The notes under the pieces: model-generated
What the model saw: only the letters and a program-made list of their open reading frames with translations
Told to the model about the DNA's origin: nothing
Database searches by the model: none
Shown: one piece after another, positions 32,694-41,231 of the stretch
Layout of the letters: every line of letters begins with the position of its first letter
How positions within the stretch are numbered: the stretch's first letter is position 1
DNA from: Streptomyces sp. CT34
Lineage (GTDB): Bacteria; Actinomycetota; Actinomycetes; Streptomycetales; Streptomycetaceae
DNA length: 64,000 nucleotides
NCBI RefSeq assembly: GCF_000805335.1
Contig: NZ_KN708638.1
Span: 4,972,473 to 5,036,472 of the forward strand
Reading direction: 5' to 3'
Program-made: the position numbers and the translations under genes

Positions 32694-33623
32694 TTGTCCG
32701 CTGTGCTCGCCATGCCTGCCGCCGTGCGCCTGCCGCGCACCGTGGTCGTGCGGCGCGCGCTGCTGTCGGGGCTCTTCCTGGTCGGCTTCCTCGCTCTCGG
32801 CTTCGCCTTCGGCACCGGCGCGCACGCCGCCGACCTGGGGCAGGCCGACGGCCGCTCGGGCCCGCAGGCTCTCACCGGAGCTCCGGCTCCGGGCGGGGCC
32901 GCGGCCGGAGCCACCACCCCGGACCGGGCCGCCACCCGGGCCGGGGCGACGTACCGCTCCTCCGGACTGCCGTCCTCCGACGCCGCGTTGGCGCGCGAGG
33001 GCGCGACGGCCCGGGACCGGGCCACCCGGCGTACCGGCGCCGCGGCCGGTGCGGTCGCCGATGTCGTACGTCCCGCCGCGCGAGCCGCCGCACCGGTCGC
33101 CGACCGGGTCGCCCGGCCGGTGGCCGGAGTGGTCGGTGCCGTCAAGGAGATCGGCGGCCTCGGGGACGTGGTCGGCGGTGCGCTGCCGGTCCATCTCCCG
33201 TTCGGTGAGCTGCCGGGCCGTCCCGGCGACGGCGTTACGCCCGGTCACGGCGGGGCGTCGAGCGGCGCGCAGCCGGCCGGTGCCGGGACCGTCGCCACCG
33301 GCCAGGTCTCCGGCGCGCGGCCGGCGATCCGTCCGGCGCACTGCGCGGGCGGCGCGCAGCACGCTGCCGCCGCGCAGCCCCGTCCGGTCGTGCACCAGCA
33401 GCGGGACACCGGCCACCACGGCCTGCCGGGCCAGTTCCCGCAGGGCCCCGTGGCGCCCGCCCCGCACTCCGCGGGCGGCGGCCACGGCCCCCGTGACGGG
33501 GGTCAGCACGCCGCCTTCCCGGCGGACTCCCCGCGCTACCGGCTGCTGCCCGGTGGCGTCCGCACGGCTGATGGCGCCCCGACGCGCCGCCGTGCCGAAG
33601 AAATCCTCGAATTCCCCGGCTAG
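32694..33623 (+). CDS. secreted Ala/Gly-rich low-complexity protein, unknown function
   Basis: The 309-residue protein has a basic N-terminus (MPAAVRLPRTVVVRR), a signal helix (LLSGLFLVGFLALGFAFG) and a likely cleavage site GAHA|AD. The mature part is rich in Ala, Gly, Pro and Arg, with repeats such as VADVVRPAARAAAPVADRVARPV and a His/Gln-rich stretch. There is no recognisable domain. I choose TTG at 32694 because GGGAAGG lies seven bases upstream. The ATG at 32712 has no comparable site. It precedes another secreted low-complexity protein of similar Ala/Val/Pro style at 33717, so the two may be a surface-protein pair. The reading frame is credible by composition but the function is open. 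Confidence 0.6.
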   Translation: MSAVLAMPAAVRLPRTVVVRRALLSGLFLVGFLALGFAFGTGAHAADLGQADGRSGPQALTGAPAPGGAAAGATTPDRAATRAGATYRSSGLPSSDAALAREGATARDRATRRTGAAAGAVADVVRPAARAAAPVADRVARPVAGVVGAVKEIGGLGDVVGGALPVHLPFGELPGRPGDGVTPGHGGASSGAQPAGAGTVATGQVSGARPAIRPAHCAGGAQHAAAAQPRPVVHQQRDTGHHGLPGQFPQGPVAPAPHSAGGGHGPRDGGQHAAFPADSPRYRLLPGGVRTADGAPTRRRAEEILEFPG

Positions 33624-33682
33624 GGCAGACCGTTCCGCGTCTGTAACCGGACCTGCCGCGCGGGGGCGGGACAGGTCTGCCC
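33624..33682 (+). promoter_or_regulatory. 9-bp inverted repeat between two secreted-protein genes
   Basis: GGGCAGACC (33624-33632) and GGTCTGCCC (33674-33682) are exact complements flanking 41 bases. The first arm directly follows the TAG of the upstream gene. It could be a terminator or attenuator, or an operator of the downstream gene, which starts 35 bases later. Confidence 0.4.
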
Positions 33683-33716
33683 GACACCACTCCTGAACTC
33701 GAAGGACTTCTCCACC

Positions 33717-34946
33717 ATGCGCTCGAACATCCGCCGTTCCATCGCCGTTGCCGCCGCCGCTTCCGGTCTGTGGGCCCTGGGCTCCGTCGCCGCCAACGCG
33801 GCCGAGCTGCCCGCCACCCCGGACCTGCCCTCCGTCGGCTCGGTCGCCGGCGCCACCCAGCACCTGCCCACCGGCGACGTCACCAAGACCGTGTCCGGCG
33901 CGGCCGGCAAGGCGACCGGGGCCCTCGGCGGGGTCTCCGCCGACCGGCTGCCCACCGGTCAGCTGTCGCAGCTCGGCGGCGCCGTGGACGGCGCGCAGAA
34001 GCTCGTCGGCGGTGCCGGTCTCTCCGGCGTGCACGCCGACGGCATGAAGAAGGGCGACGACAACCAGGACGACCAGGGCAAGAAGGGCAAGAAGCACGGC
34101 AAGAAGTCCGGCAAGGGCCTCGACCTGGGCAAGGCCGGCAAGCTGGCCAAGGGCAAGCTGCCGAAGCTGCCCGCCACCCCGGGCCTGCCCGCCGCCGGTC
34201 TGCCCGGCGTCCCGGCGCTGCCCAAGACCCTGGCGCTGCCCGAGACTCCCGCGCTGCCCAAGGCTCCTGAGCTGCCCAAGGCCCCGGGTTCGGTCGACAA
34301 CCTGCTGGCCGGTCTGGCCGGTGCGGGCATCCGCCCCGAGCAGCTGACGAAGCAGGCGCAGGGCGGGCTGGCCACCGCGCGTCCGGTCGTCGACAAGGTC
34401 GTGGCCGACGTGCAGCCGCCGGTCGTCGGCCGCGCCGTCACCAAGGTGCTCCCGGTCGCCCAGAGCGAGGTCGGCAACGCCGGCAAGGTCGCCGGTGACG
34501 TGGCCGCCAGGACGACCCCGTTCGCGACCGTCGTCGACGGCCACGCGCAGCTGTTCGTCGAGGGCCTGCGCACCGAGGCCGTCCCGTTCGCCCAGCGGGT
34601 CGCGGCCGACGCCACGCCGTTCGCGCAGGCGGTCACCGGCAACACCACCGCTCTCGCGCAGGGCCTGGGCGCCGACTCCGTGCCGTTCGCGAAGAGCCTG
34701 ACCGTCGTGGTCGTGGCCGACGCGAAGGGCACCGCGACCACCACCGTCGCCGGTGCGAAGAGCCTGACCCCGCGGTCCGTGCCGTCCGTGCCCGCCGTGC
34801 CGTCCGTGCCCGCCGTTCCGGCCGTGCCGGCTGTGCCCGCCGTGCCGGCCAACCTGGCCGACCTGACCAACGCCGCCAACATCCCGGCGCTGCCCGCCAT
34901 CCCGGCGCTGCCCGCCGCCCCGGCCCTCCCGGTCCAGGGCGTCTGA
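33717..34946 (+). CDS. secreted repetitive surface protein, unknown function
   Basis: The 409-residue protein has a clear signal peptide (MRSNIRRSIAVAAAASGLWA..., cleavage near ANA|AELP) whose style recalls chaplin and rodlin leaders. The mature protein is built from LPTG/LPATP segments, a Lys/Gly-rich patch (GKKGKKHGKKSGKG), and Leu-Pro repeats (LPKTLALPETPALPKAPELP). A middle domain with TPFA or VPFA recurs every 15-20 residues, and a VPAVPSVPAVPAVP tail follows. No catalytic motif, sorting signal or membrane anchor is seen, so it is probably a structural or matrix protein. The start has AAGGA about 15 bases upstream. It is followed by two strong hairpins. Confidence 0.75.
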   Translation: MRSNIRRSIAVAAAASGLWALGSVAANAAELPATPDLPSVGSVAGATQHLPTGDVTKTVSGAAGKATGALGGVSADRLPTGQLSQLGGAVDGAQKLVGGAGLSGVHADGMKKGDDNQDDQGKKGKKHGKKSGKGLDLGKAGKLAKGKLPKLPATPGLPAAGLPGVPALPKTLALPETPALPKAPELPKAPGSVDNLLAGLAGAGIRPEQLTKQAQGGLATARPVVDKVVADVQPPVVGRAVTKVLPVAQSEVGNAGKVAGDVAARTTPFATVVDGHAQLFVEGLRTEAVPFAQRVAADATPFAQAVTGNTTALAQGLGADSVPFAKSLTVVVVADAKGTATTTVAGAKSLTPRSVPSVPAVPSVPAVPAVPAVPAVPANLADLTNAANIPALPAIPALPAAPALPVQGV

Positions 34947-34965
34947 GGCCCGCCGGGCAACAGCC

Positions 34966-34997
34966 CCGGTACCGGCCGCGGCGGCGGCCGGTACCGG
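34966..34997 (+). terminator. terminator after the secreted repetitive protein gene
   Basis: CCGGTACCGGCCGC (34966-34979) pairs perfectly with 34984-34997 around a GGCG loop, 20 bases after the stop codon. Confidence 0.85.
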
Positions 34998-35052
34998 AAG
35001 CCGCCGGATTGATGCGGCGTGACGGCACGTCACTCCGGCGCATCCCATAACA

Positions 35053-35087
35053 GCCGGGCGGCCCTCTGTGGGGGAGGGCCGTCCGGC
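35053..35087. terminator. second hairpin in the convergent gap
   Basis: GCCGGGCGGCCCTC (35053-35066) pairs with GAGGGCCGTCCGGC (35074-35087) with one G-U pair and a 7-base loop. It could serve either convergent transcript. Confidence 0.65.
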
Positions 35088-35142
35088 CTTGGCGTTTTCG
35101 TACGCGGATCACGGCGTCCCCAACGGGACTGACAGGGATAAC

Positions 35143-35178
35143 GGGCCTGACGGGCCTGACGGGCCTGACGGGCCTGAC
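35143..35178. repeat. 9-bp tandem repeat GGGCCTGAC, four copies
   Basis: Four perfect copies lie 14 bases beyond the stop of the minus-strand gene at 35192, in its untranslated 3' region, flanked by further degenerate CGGGACTGA and AACGGG units. Confidence 0.85.
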
Positions 35179-35191
35179 GGGACCAAGTGGG

Positions 35192-35524
35192 CTAACGGGA
35201 CTGCTGCGCCTGCGAGTTGGGGACGCGGAGGCGGTCCCGGCTGACCCGGCCCGGCACCCCGTCGGCGTCCTTGCCGTGGAAGCCGAGCCTGCGCTGCCAG
35301 GAGGCGTACGACTTGCGGTGCGCCTCGTTCCACTCCGGGCCGGGGCCGTGCCGGTAGTGGTCGCAGCCCTCGGCGATCAGCCGCCGGCCCATCGCCTCGA
35401 TCACCGGTCCGCCCGCCCCCGGCCGGAAGAACTCCCCACCGGGGAACGGCTCGTACGGCGGATGCCCCGGCCTCGGCGGCAGCAGCGAGAATGGGGGAGG
35501 GAGAGCGGGTGCGGAAGAGCCCAT
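35192..35524 (-). CDS. small peptidoglycan-binding-like protein
   Basis: The 110-residue protein has a Pro-rich start and a C-terminal segment reading EPFPGGEFFRPG...IEAMGRRLIAEGC, GPGPEWNEAHRKSYASWQRR and LGF...DADGVPGRVSRDRLRVP. This arrangement is the C-terminal module of Streptomyces lysozyme- or peptidase-like proteins and resembles the three-helix peptidoglycan-binding fold (a Y/W-xx-WQ-xx-LG core followed by DGxPG). No signal peptide is visible from the ATG at 35524, which also lacks a good ribosome binding site. The protein may therefore be cytoplasmic, start elsewhere, or be a detached binding module. It may also be the remnant of a larger hydrolase. Confidence 0.6.
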   Translation of the reverse strand: MGSSAPALPPPFSLLPPRPGHPPYEPFPGGEFFRPGAGGPVIEAMGRRLIAEGCDHYRHGPGPEWNEAHRKSYASWQRRLGFHGKDADGVPGRVSRDRLRVPNSQAQQSR

Positions 35525-36196
35525 GGCCGTGACCGGTCGGTGCCGCCGCGGTCGTGCATCCCCCCGGTACCCATCAAGTTTTCCCCCGCCCGCACCGGTG
35601 CAGAACGATCTGCCGACCGACCTGCACGGGACCAAGCCCGAAGCGCGCGGCCCCGGCTTGTGACTCCTGATGCGAAAGTGCGCAACGCGGTTTCCACCGT
35701 GGGGAGTTGAAGGGGCAAGAGGTCATTCGGGCCCCCGTGCGGAGGTGTTGTGCGGCCCGTGCGCACCTTTTCTCCAAGCGGATTCCCGCCTACCCGGAAC
35801 CGGAACCGCGCCGGATGGTGCGCCCGGGTGCCGCCGGCCCCGCGTGCGAACGGCGGACGGCATCGGAGTGCACGGCGGATGGCGACACGGCCGCCGCGCC
35901 GTGACAGGCGATCCGCGGAATATGTCCCGCACCCCGTCGGCGGCATGCGGAAATGCGACGGAGAGCTAACGTGGCCTAAAGATCTGTGACCGTAATCACC
36001 GCCGGAGTGTGATCTGCGATTTAGGGCCGCGCGTCCTGCGGCGATAACCTGCGGGACGGACATGCCGCGTATCCGGACACCGTGTATACGCCTCCCCTGT
36101 GACAGCGCCGTCACGTTGCCCTTCGCGGCACGCCCATCGCAGACGAACGAACCGCGATCACTACGGCGATTCTGAGAAGACAAGGGACGGACGCGC
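35525..36196. other. long intergenic region upstream of sucC
   Basis: This 672-base region separates the divergent gene at 35192-35524 and sucC. Between 35950 and 36190 it becomes less GC-rich, as expected for a promoter area. It holds GCGATAACCT and GTGTATACG promoter-like boxes and the inverted repeat at 36099-36114. Open frames around 35670-35990 have no supported start or family, so I do not call a gene. Confidence 0.55.
36099..36114 (+). promoter_or_regulatory. inverted repeat GTGACAGCGCCGTCAC upstream of sucC
   Basis: The arms GTGAC and GTCAC surround AGCGCC, 83 bases before the sucC start. The symmetry suggests an operator, but spacing does not match CRP-type sites, and the regulator is unknown. 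Confidence 0.35.
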
Positions 36197-37375
36197 GTGG
36201 ACCTGTTCGAGTACCAGGCGAGGGACCTCTTCGCCAAGCACGGTGTACCGGTGCTGGCCGGTGAAGTCATCGACACGCCTGAGGGGGCCCGCGCGGCGAC
36301 CGAGCGCCTTGGCGGCAAGTCGGTCGTCAAGGCGCAGGTGAAGGTCGGTGGCCGCGGCAAGGCCGGCGGCGTGAAGCTGGCCGCCACGCCGGACGAGGCC
36401 GTCGCCCGCGCGACGGACATCCTCGGCATGGACATCAAGGGCCACACGGTCCACAAGGTGATGATCGCCGAGACCGCGCCGGAGATCGTCGAGGAGTACT
36501 ACGTCTCGTACCTCCTCGACCGCACCAACCGCACCTTCCTGGCCATGGCCTCGGTGGCCGGCGGCATGGACATCGAGGAGGTCGCCGCGACGACCCCCGA
36601 GAAGCTCGCCAAGGTGCCGGTCGACGCCAACGAGGGCGTCTCCATCGAGAAGGCCCGCGAGATCGTCGCCCAGGCGAAGTTCCCGGCCGACGTCGCCGAG
36701 AAGGTCGCCGAGGTCCTGGTGACCCTGTGGAGCACCTTCGTCGCCGAGGACGCGCTCCTCGTCGAGGTCAACCCGCTGGCCAAGGTCGCGAGCGGCGAGG
36801 TCCTGGCCCTCGACGGCAAGGTCTCCCTCGACGCGAACGCCGAGTTCCGCCAGTCCGGCCACGCGGCCCTGGAGGACAAGGCCGCGGCCAACCCGCTGGA
36901 GGCCGCCGCCAAGGCCAAGGGTCTGAACTACGTCAAGCTCGACGGCCAGGTCGGCATCATCGGCAACGGCGCGGGTCTCGTCATGAGCACCCTGGACGTC
37001 GTCGCCTACGCCGGCGAGAAGCACGGCGGCGTCAAGCCCGCCAACTTCCTCGACATCGGCGGCGGCGCCTCCGCCGAGGTCATGGCGAACGGCCTGGAGA
37101 TCATCCTCGGCGACCCGGACGTGAAGTCCGTGTTCGTCAATGTCTTCGGCGGTATCACCGCGTGCGACGAGGTCGCCAACGGCATCGTGCAGGCCCTGGA
37201 GCTCCTGAAGTCCAAGGGCGAGAACGTCACCAAGCCGCTGGTCGTACGCCTCGACGGCAACAACGCGGAGCTGGGTCGCAAGATCCTCTCGGACGCCAAC
37301 CACCCGCTGGTGCAGCGCGTCGACACGATGGACGGTGCGGCCGACAAGGCCGCAGAGCTGGCCGCGGCCAAGTAA
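36197..37375 (+). CDS. sucC: succinyl-CoA synthetase beta subunit
   Basis: The 392-residue protein has the family start MDLFEYQARDLFAKHGVPVL, the ATP-grasp nucleotide-binding part (VVKAQVKVGGRGKAGGVKLA, EVNPLAKV) and the C-terminal CoA-ligase domain (VNVFGGITACDEVANGIV). With SucD it makes succinate and ATP or GTP from succinyl-CoA in the TCA cycle. Length and motifs are normal. The start is GTG at 36197 with AAGGGACGG about 10 bases upstream. sucD follows after 21 bases, so the two are co-transcribed. Codon usage is strongly biased, as expected for a highly expressed gene. Confidence 0.97.
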   Translation: MDLFEYQARDLFAKHGVPVLAGEVIDTPEGARAATERLGGKSVVKAQVKVGGRGKAGGVKLAATPDEAVARATDILGMDIKGHTVHKVMIAETAPEIVEEYYVSYLLDRTNRTFLAMASVAGGMDIEEVAATTPEKLAKVPVDANEGVSIEKAREIVAQAKFPADVAEKVAEVLVTLWSTFVAEDALLVEVNPLAKVASGEVLALDGKVSLDANAEFRQSGHAALEDKAAANPLEAAAKAKGLNYVKLDGQVGIIGNGAGLVMSTLDVVAYAGEKHGGVKPANFLDIGGGASAEVMANGLEIILGDPDVKSVFVNVFGGITACDEVANGIVQALELLKSKGENVTKPLVVRLDGNNAELGRKILSDANHPLVQRVDTMDGAADKAAELAAAK

Positions 37376-37396
37376 GGGACGAGGACTCCAACAACC

Positions 37397-38281
37397 ATGG
37401 CTATCTTCCTCACCAAGGACAGCAAGGTCATCGTCCAGGGGATGACCGGTGCCACCGGCATGAAGCACACCAAGCTGATGCTCGGTGACGGCACCAACAT
37501 CGTCGGCGGTGTCAACCCGCGCAAGGCCGGTACCGAGGTCGACTTCGACGGCAACGCGGTCCCGGTCTTCGGCTCCGTCAAGGAGGCGATGGAGAAGACG
37601 GGCGCCAACGTCTCCGTCCTCTTCGTCCCGCCGGCCTTCGCCAAGGCCGCCGTCGTCGAGGCGATCGACGCCGAGATCCCGCTGGCCGTCGTCATCACCG
37701 AGGGCATCGCGGTGCACGACTCCGCCGCCTTCTGGGCGTACGCGAAGGCCAAGGGCAACAAGACCCGCATCGTCGGCCCGAACTGCCCCGGCCTGATCAC
37801 CCCCGGCCAGTCCAACGCCGGCATCATCCCGGGCGACATCACCAAGCCCGGCCGCATCGGTCTGGTGTCGAAGTCCGGCACGCTGACCTACCAGATGATG
37901 TACGAGCTGCGTGACATCGGCTTCTCCTCGGCCGTCGGCATCGGTGGCGACCCGGTCATCGGCACCACCCACATCGACGCCCTGGAGGCGTTCCAGGCCG
38001 ACCCCGACACCGACCTGATCGTGATGATCGGCGAGATCGGCGGCGACGCCGAGGAGCGTGCGGCCGACTACATCAAGGCCAACGTCACCAAGCCGGTCGT
38101 CGGCTACGTCGCCGGCTTCACCGCGCCCGAGGGCAAGACGATGGGCCACGCCGGCGCCATCGTGTCCGGCTCGTCCGGCACCGCGCAGGCGAAGAAGGAG
38201 GCCCTGGAGGCCGCGGGCGTGAAGGTCGGCAAGACCCCGTCCGAGACCGCGCTGCTGGCCCGCGAGATCCTCGGCGGCTGA
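37397..38281 (+). CDS. sucD: succinyl-CoA synthetase alpha subunit
   Basis: The 294-residue protein starts MAIFLTKDSKVIVQGMTGATG, with the CoA-binding Rossmann part. The phospho-accepting His is in VGYVAGFTAPEGKTMGHAGAI, where GHAGAI is the family's phosphohistidine loop. GPNCPGLITPGQ is also diagnostic. It forms the alpha-beta enzyme with SucC. It is translated from an ATG preceded by GGACGAGGA and ends the operon at a strong terminator. Confidence 0.97.
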   Translation: MAIFLTKDSKVIVQGMTGATGMKHTKLMLGDGTNIVGGVNPRKAGTEVDFDGNAVPVFGSVKEAMEKTGANVSVLFVPPAFAKAAVVEAIDAEIPLAVVITEGIAVHDSAAFWAYAKAKGNKTRIVGPNCPGLITPGQSNAGIIPGDITKPGRIGLVSKSGTLTYQMMYELRDIGFSSAVGIGGDPVIGTTHIDALEAFQADPDTDLIVMIGEIGGDAEERAADYIKANVTKPVVGYVAGFTAPEGKTMGHAGAIVSGSSGTAQAKKEALEAAGVKVGKTPSETALLAREILGG

Positions 38282-38346
38282 CGGCTCCCTCTCCGGGGAC
38301 CGGCCGGCTGCCGCCGGACGGTCCCATGGCGGCACCGCCGTTCGCA

Positions 38347-38390
38347 CGGCCGTGGGCCCGTACCCCCAAGAGGGTGCGGGCCCACGGCCG
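38347..38390. terminator. bidirectional terminator between sucD and the sigma-like gene
   Basis: CGGCCGTGGGCCCG (38347-38360) pairs perfectly with 38377-38390. Five further pairs, including one G-U, close the stem down to a 6-base loop. It is placed between convergent genes, 66 bases after the sucD stop. Confidence 0.85.
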
Positions 38391-38410
38391 TTGTGCGGGC
38401 GGGCGGTGGC

Positions 38411-39319
38411 TCACCGCAGGACGTCCGGGGTGAGGCGGGCGCCGCCGTGCCGCGCGCGGGGCGCGGCCCGCCGGTACGGCGCCGCCCGGTGCTCCGGCGG
38501 GGACTGCCGGACCTGCGGGGTCGGCGAGGCCGCCACGGAGCGCTCCGGGGGCGGGGCGTGGCCGCCCGGCGTGGTGATGGCCACCGCCACCGCGGTCAGC
38601 GCCAGCAGCCCGGTCGCCCCGAAGCCCGCGCGGGTGGTCCGCCGGGTGCGCCGCTCGCTGCGCTCCCGTACGGTCCGCGCGGCCGGCGGCGCCACCGGGC
38701 GGGACGCGGTCAGCGCCGCCAGCCGGGCGTGCAGCACCTCGCCCTGGCGCCCCGGCGGCAGCCCCTTGAGCCCCAGCTCCGGCAGCCGCTCGGCGAGGTA
38801 CTCGCGGGCATGGGTCAGCCGCCCGGTCGCCGCCGGGGTGCTGGCCTCCACCTCCGCCGCGGTCTCGTCCAGGCCGAGCCCGAGCCCGTCGTGCAGCAGC
38901 AGCGCGCGGCGGTACGGGGCGGGCAGGGCCAGCACCGTGTCCAGCAGCGCCTGGTCCGCGGGCGGGAGGGGCGGCGGTGCGGGCGTCTCGGGTCCGGGGC
39001 GCTCCGCGGCCCGTGGTCGCAACCGCCGCCAGGGGGCGAGCGCGTGGTCGTGGGCGGCGGCCCGCACCCAGCCCACCGGGTCCGCGTCAGCCGCCACTTC
39101 CGGCCACCGCTGCCAGGCCGTCTGGAAGGCCCGCTCGACGGCCCGGCGGGCGAGCCGGGCCCGGCCGGTGAGCAGATACACCTGCTGGGTCAGGGGCCCG
39201 GCATGCCCGTCGTAGAGCGCGTCGAAGATCGCTGACGGGACATCAGTTCCGAGCTGTCCGCCGGTTTCTGACATGGTGTCGGGGACGGGGGAGAGGTGCC
39301 GCCGGTCGCGCTGTGTCAT
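38411..39319 (-). CDS. sigma-70-like (SigE/ECF-type) protein with C-terminal membrane segment
   Basis: The 302-residue protein has region 2-like sequence (IFDALYDGHAGPLTQQVYLLTG...AVERAFQTAWQRWPEVAADADPVGWVRAAAHDHA). A region 4-like part follows (ALPAPYRRALLLHDGLGLGLDETAAEVEASTPAATGRL). A Pro/Ala linker leads to a hydrophobic helix at about residues 226-246 (GATGLLALTAVAVAITT) and then a Pro/Arg-rich tail that would lie outside the cell. ECF-like sigma factors with their own transmembrane extension are known but uncommon. Here no anti-sigma gene is adjacent, so self-tethering may control it. The ATG at 39319 and an ATG at 39274 are both possible and both lack good ribosome binding sites. It diverges from the DUF6350 gene across 98 bases. 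Confidence 0.75.
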   Translation of the reverse strand: MTQRDRRHLSPVPDTMSETGGQLGTDVPSAIFDALYDGHAGPLTQQVYLLTGRARLARRAVERAFQTAWQRWPEVAADADPVGWVRAAAHDHALAPWRRLRPRAAERPGPETPAPPPLPPADQALLDTVLALPAPYRRALLLHDGLGLGLDETAAEVEASTPAATGRLTHAREYLAERLPELGLKGLPPGRQGEVLHARLAALTASRPVAPPAARTVRERSERRTRRTTRAGFGATGLLALTAVAVAITTPGGHAPPPERSVAASPTPQVRQSPPEHRAAPYRRAAPRARHGGARLTPDVLR

Positions 39320-39417
39320 AGGAGCAGTGTGAAAACGGGCGCCGGCGGATCCCGCGCGACACGTCGGGCAAATGCCCAGTACATGGATGAAACGGGTGTT
39401 GTTGGCAGCATGACGGT

Positions 39418-41187
39418 GTGAGTCAGCCGATCGATCGCGGTCCTGCGTTGTCCTCGCACGGCCGCACCGCCGCACAGCGTTCCTCCGCGATCGGCGCCGC
39501 GTTCGTCGGCGGGGTGACCGCCGCCGGCCTCGGCCTCGGGGCCGTCGCGGTCGCCGTCCTGCTCCTCTGGGTCGTCTCCCCGTACCCCGACAGCGGCCCG
39601 TCCCGGTCGCTGCACCTCGCCGCCGACCTGTGGTTCATGGCGCACGGCGGCGGTCTCCTCCGCGACGCGGTCCCGGTCGGGGTGCCGCCGCTGCTGCTCG
39701 CGGTGCTCCCGGTCTGGCTGCTCCACCGGTCCGCCCGGCACACCCTGGCCACCGCGACCGACGAAGGGGCCGACCCGGTGCCCGGCCCCGACCCGGCGGT
39801 CCCGCCGTACACCCTGCTCGGCGCACTGCTCGCCGGATACCTGCTGGTCGCCGCCGGTGCGCTGCTCTACAGCTCGACCGGCCGGCTGTCCGCCGACCCG
39901 ATCGGCGCGCTGCTCTCCGTCCCGGGCACCGCGGTCGCCACCTTCGCCGGCACCGCCTGGCACACCCTCGGCCGGGGCGCCGCCGCCCTGCTGCCGCCCC
40001 GGCTCCGGCGCGCGCTGGCCCCACCGCCCGGCGCCGGCGACCCGCCATCCGGCTCCCGGCTCGCCATCGCCGCCCGGACCGCCGCCACCGTCCTGCGGAC
40101 CACGGTGCTCCCCGCCGTCGTCCCCGCTCCCCGGACCGCCCTCGCCGCCGTCCGGGCGGGCGCGGCCGCCGCCGTCGCCCTGCTCGCCGCCGGACTCCTG
40201 CTCACCGTCCTCGGGCTCGCCCTGCACACCGGCCGGCTCTGCCAGGACCTGCTCCAGTTCGCGCCGGACTGGGTCGGGCGCGGCACGGTGCTGCTGCTCT
40301 GCCTCACGCTGCTCCCCAACGCGGCCGTCTGGGGCGCCGCGTACGGGCTGGGGCCCGGCTTCACGCTCGGCGCGGGCAGCGCGATCGGGCCGCTGGGCAC
40401 CTCCGCACACCCGCCGCTGCCGCCCTTCCCGCTGCTCAGCGGCGTGCCGGACCCGGGCCCGGGGAGGCCGCTGACCTGGGCGGTGGCGGTGGCGCCGGTG
40501 GCCGCCGGCGTGGTGCTCGCCCGGTACGCGGCCACGGACGGGCACCGGGGGTGCTGGGCGACGGTGAAGGTCGCGGCCCTGGCGGCGGCGCTCTGCGGTG
40601 TGGTGCTCGCGGTGCTGGCCGGGCTCTCCGGCGGTGCGATGGGCAACGGCGCGCTGGCCGCGTTCGGCCCGAGCTGGTGGCTCACGGGCCTGGCGGCGAC
40701 GGGCTGGACGGCACTCCTCGGCGTACCGGGCGCACTGGTGCTGCGCGCCTGGCACCGGTACACCGACCGCCGCGCCGCGGCCGGCCGGATCAGCCTCCGC
40801 CGCTACCTGCCCCGCCCTGCCCTGCCTCGCCTTGCCGTGCCTCGCCTCCGACTCCGCCGCCGGAGGACCTCGGAGGCAGATGCCGTAACGGTCTCCGATG
40901 CGGTGCCGGTGTCCGATGAGGGGCTGGTCTCGGACGCCGTAACGGTCTCCGATGAGGTGCCGGTCTCTGACGAGGGCCTGGTCTCGGACGCCGTACCGGC
41001 CTCCCATGAGGCACTGGCCTCCGACGAGGGGCCGGTCTCCGACGCCGTACCGGTCTCCCATGAGGGGCCGGTCTCCGACGCCGTAACGGTGTCCGACGGC
41101 GTATCGGACTCCGATGCGTTGCCGGTCTCCGATGCGGTACCGGTCTCCGATGCCGTACCGGTCTCCGACGGCGGGCGGGAGCGCTGA
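39418..41187 (+). CDS. DUF6350 family membrane protein with repeat-rich tail
   Basis: The 589-residue protein has about nine to ten membrane helices between residues 25 and 450, with DUF6350-type segments such as SPYPDSGPSRSLHLAADLWFMAHGG. The mycobacterial relative PerM is linked to cell division, but I would not transfer that role without more evidence. The cytoplasmic or outer tail from about residue 485 is unusual: SDAVPV, SDEGLV and SDAVTV units recur some fifteen times. The GTG at 39418 lacks a ribosome binding site and the message may be leaderless. The neighbouring purNH location is, from memory, conserved in Streptomyces. Confidence 0.8.
   Translation: MSQPIDRGPALSSHGRTAAQRSSAIGAAFVGGVTAAGLGLGAVAVAVLLLWVVSPYPDSGPSRSLHLAADLWFMAHGGGLLRDAVPVGVPPLLLAVLPVWLLHRSARHTLATATDEGADPVPGPDPAVPPYTLLGALLAGYLLVAAGALLYSSTGRLSADPIGALLSVPGTAVATFAGTAWHTLGRGAAALLPPRLRRALAPPPGAGDPPSGSRLAIAARTAATVLRTTVLPAVVPAPRTALAAVRAGAAAAVALLAAGLLLTVLGLALHTGRLCQDLLQFAPDWVGRGTVLLLCLTLLPNAAVWGAAYGLGPGFTLGAGSAIGPLGTSAHPPLPPFPLLSGVPDPGPGRPLTWAVAVAPVAAGVVLARYAATDGHRGCWATVKVAALAAALCGVVLAVLAGLSGGAMGNGALAAFGPSWWLTGLAATGWTALLGVPGALVLRAWHRYTDRRAAAGRISLRRYLPRPALPRLAVPRLRLRRRRTSEADAVTVSDAVPVSDEGLVSDAVTVSDEVPVSDEGLVSDAVPASHEALASDEGPVSDAVPVSHEGPVSDAVTVSDGVSDSDALPVSDAVPVSDAVPVSDGGRER
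40875..41178 (+). repeat. 18/21-bp coding repeat at the end of the DUF6350 gene
   Basis: Units such as GATGCCGTAACGGTCTCC and GATGAGGGGCTGGTCTC are repeated about fifteen times in frame. They encode acidic SD[AE][VG]xV hexapeptides. The unit sequence varies only slightly, which suggests recent expansion. Confidence 0.85.
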
Positions 41188-41231
41188 CGGCGGCCGGCCG
41201 GCCCGTCCGGGCCCGACCGACCGGACAGCTC

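Noticed and set aside
35670..35990. Small gene in the sucC upstream region
   Set aside because: The frames lack a ribosome binding site, family motifs and consistent codon bias, and the region has promoter-like composition.
36099..36114. Crp site upstream of sucC
   Set aside because: The GTGA and TCAC half-sites are eight bases apart instead of six, so only an unspecified inverted repeat is reported.
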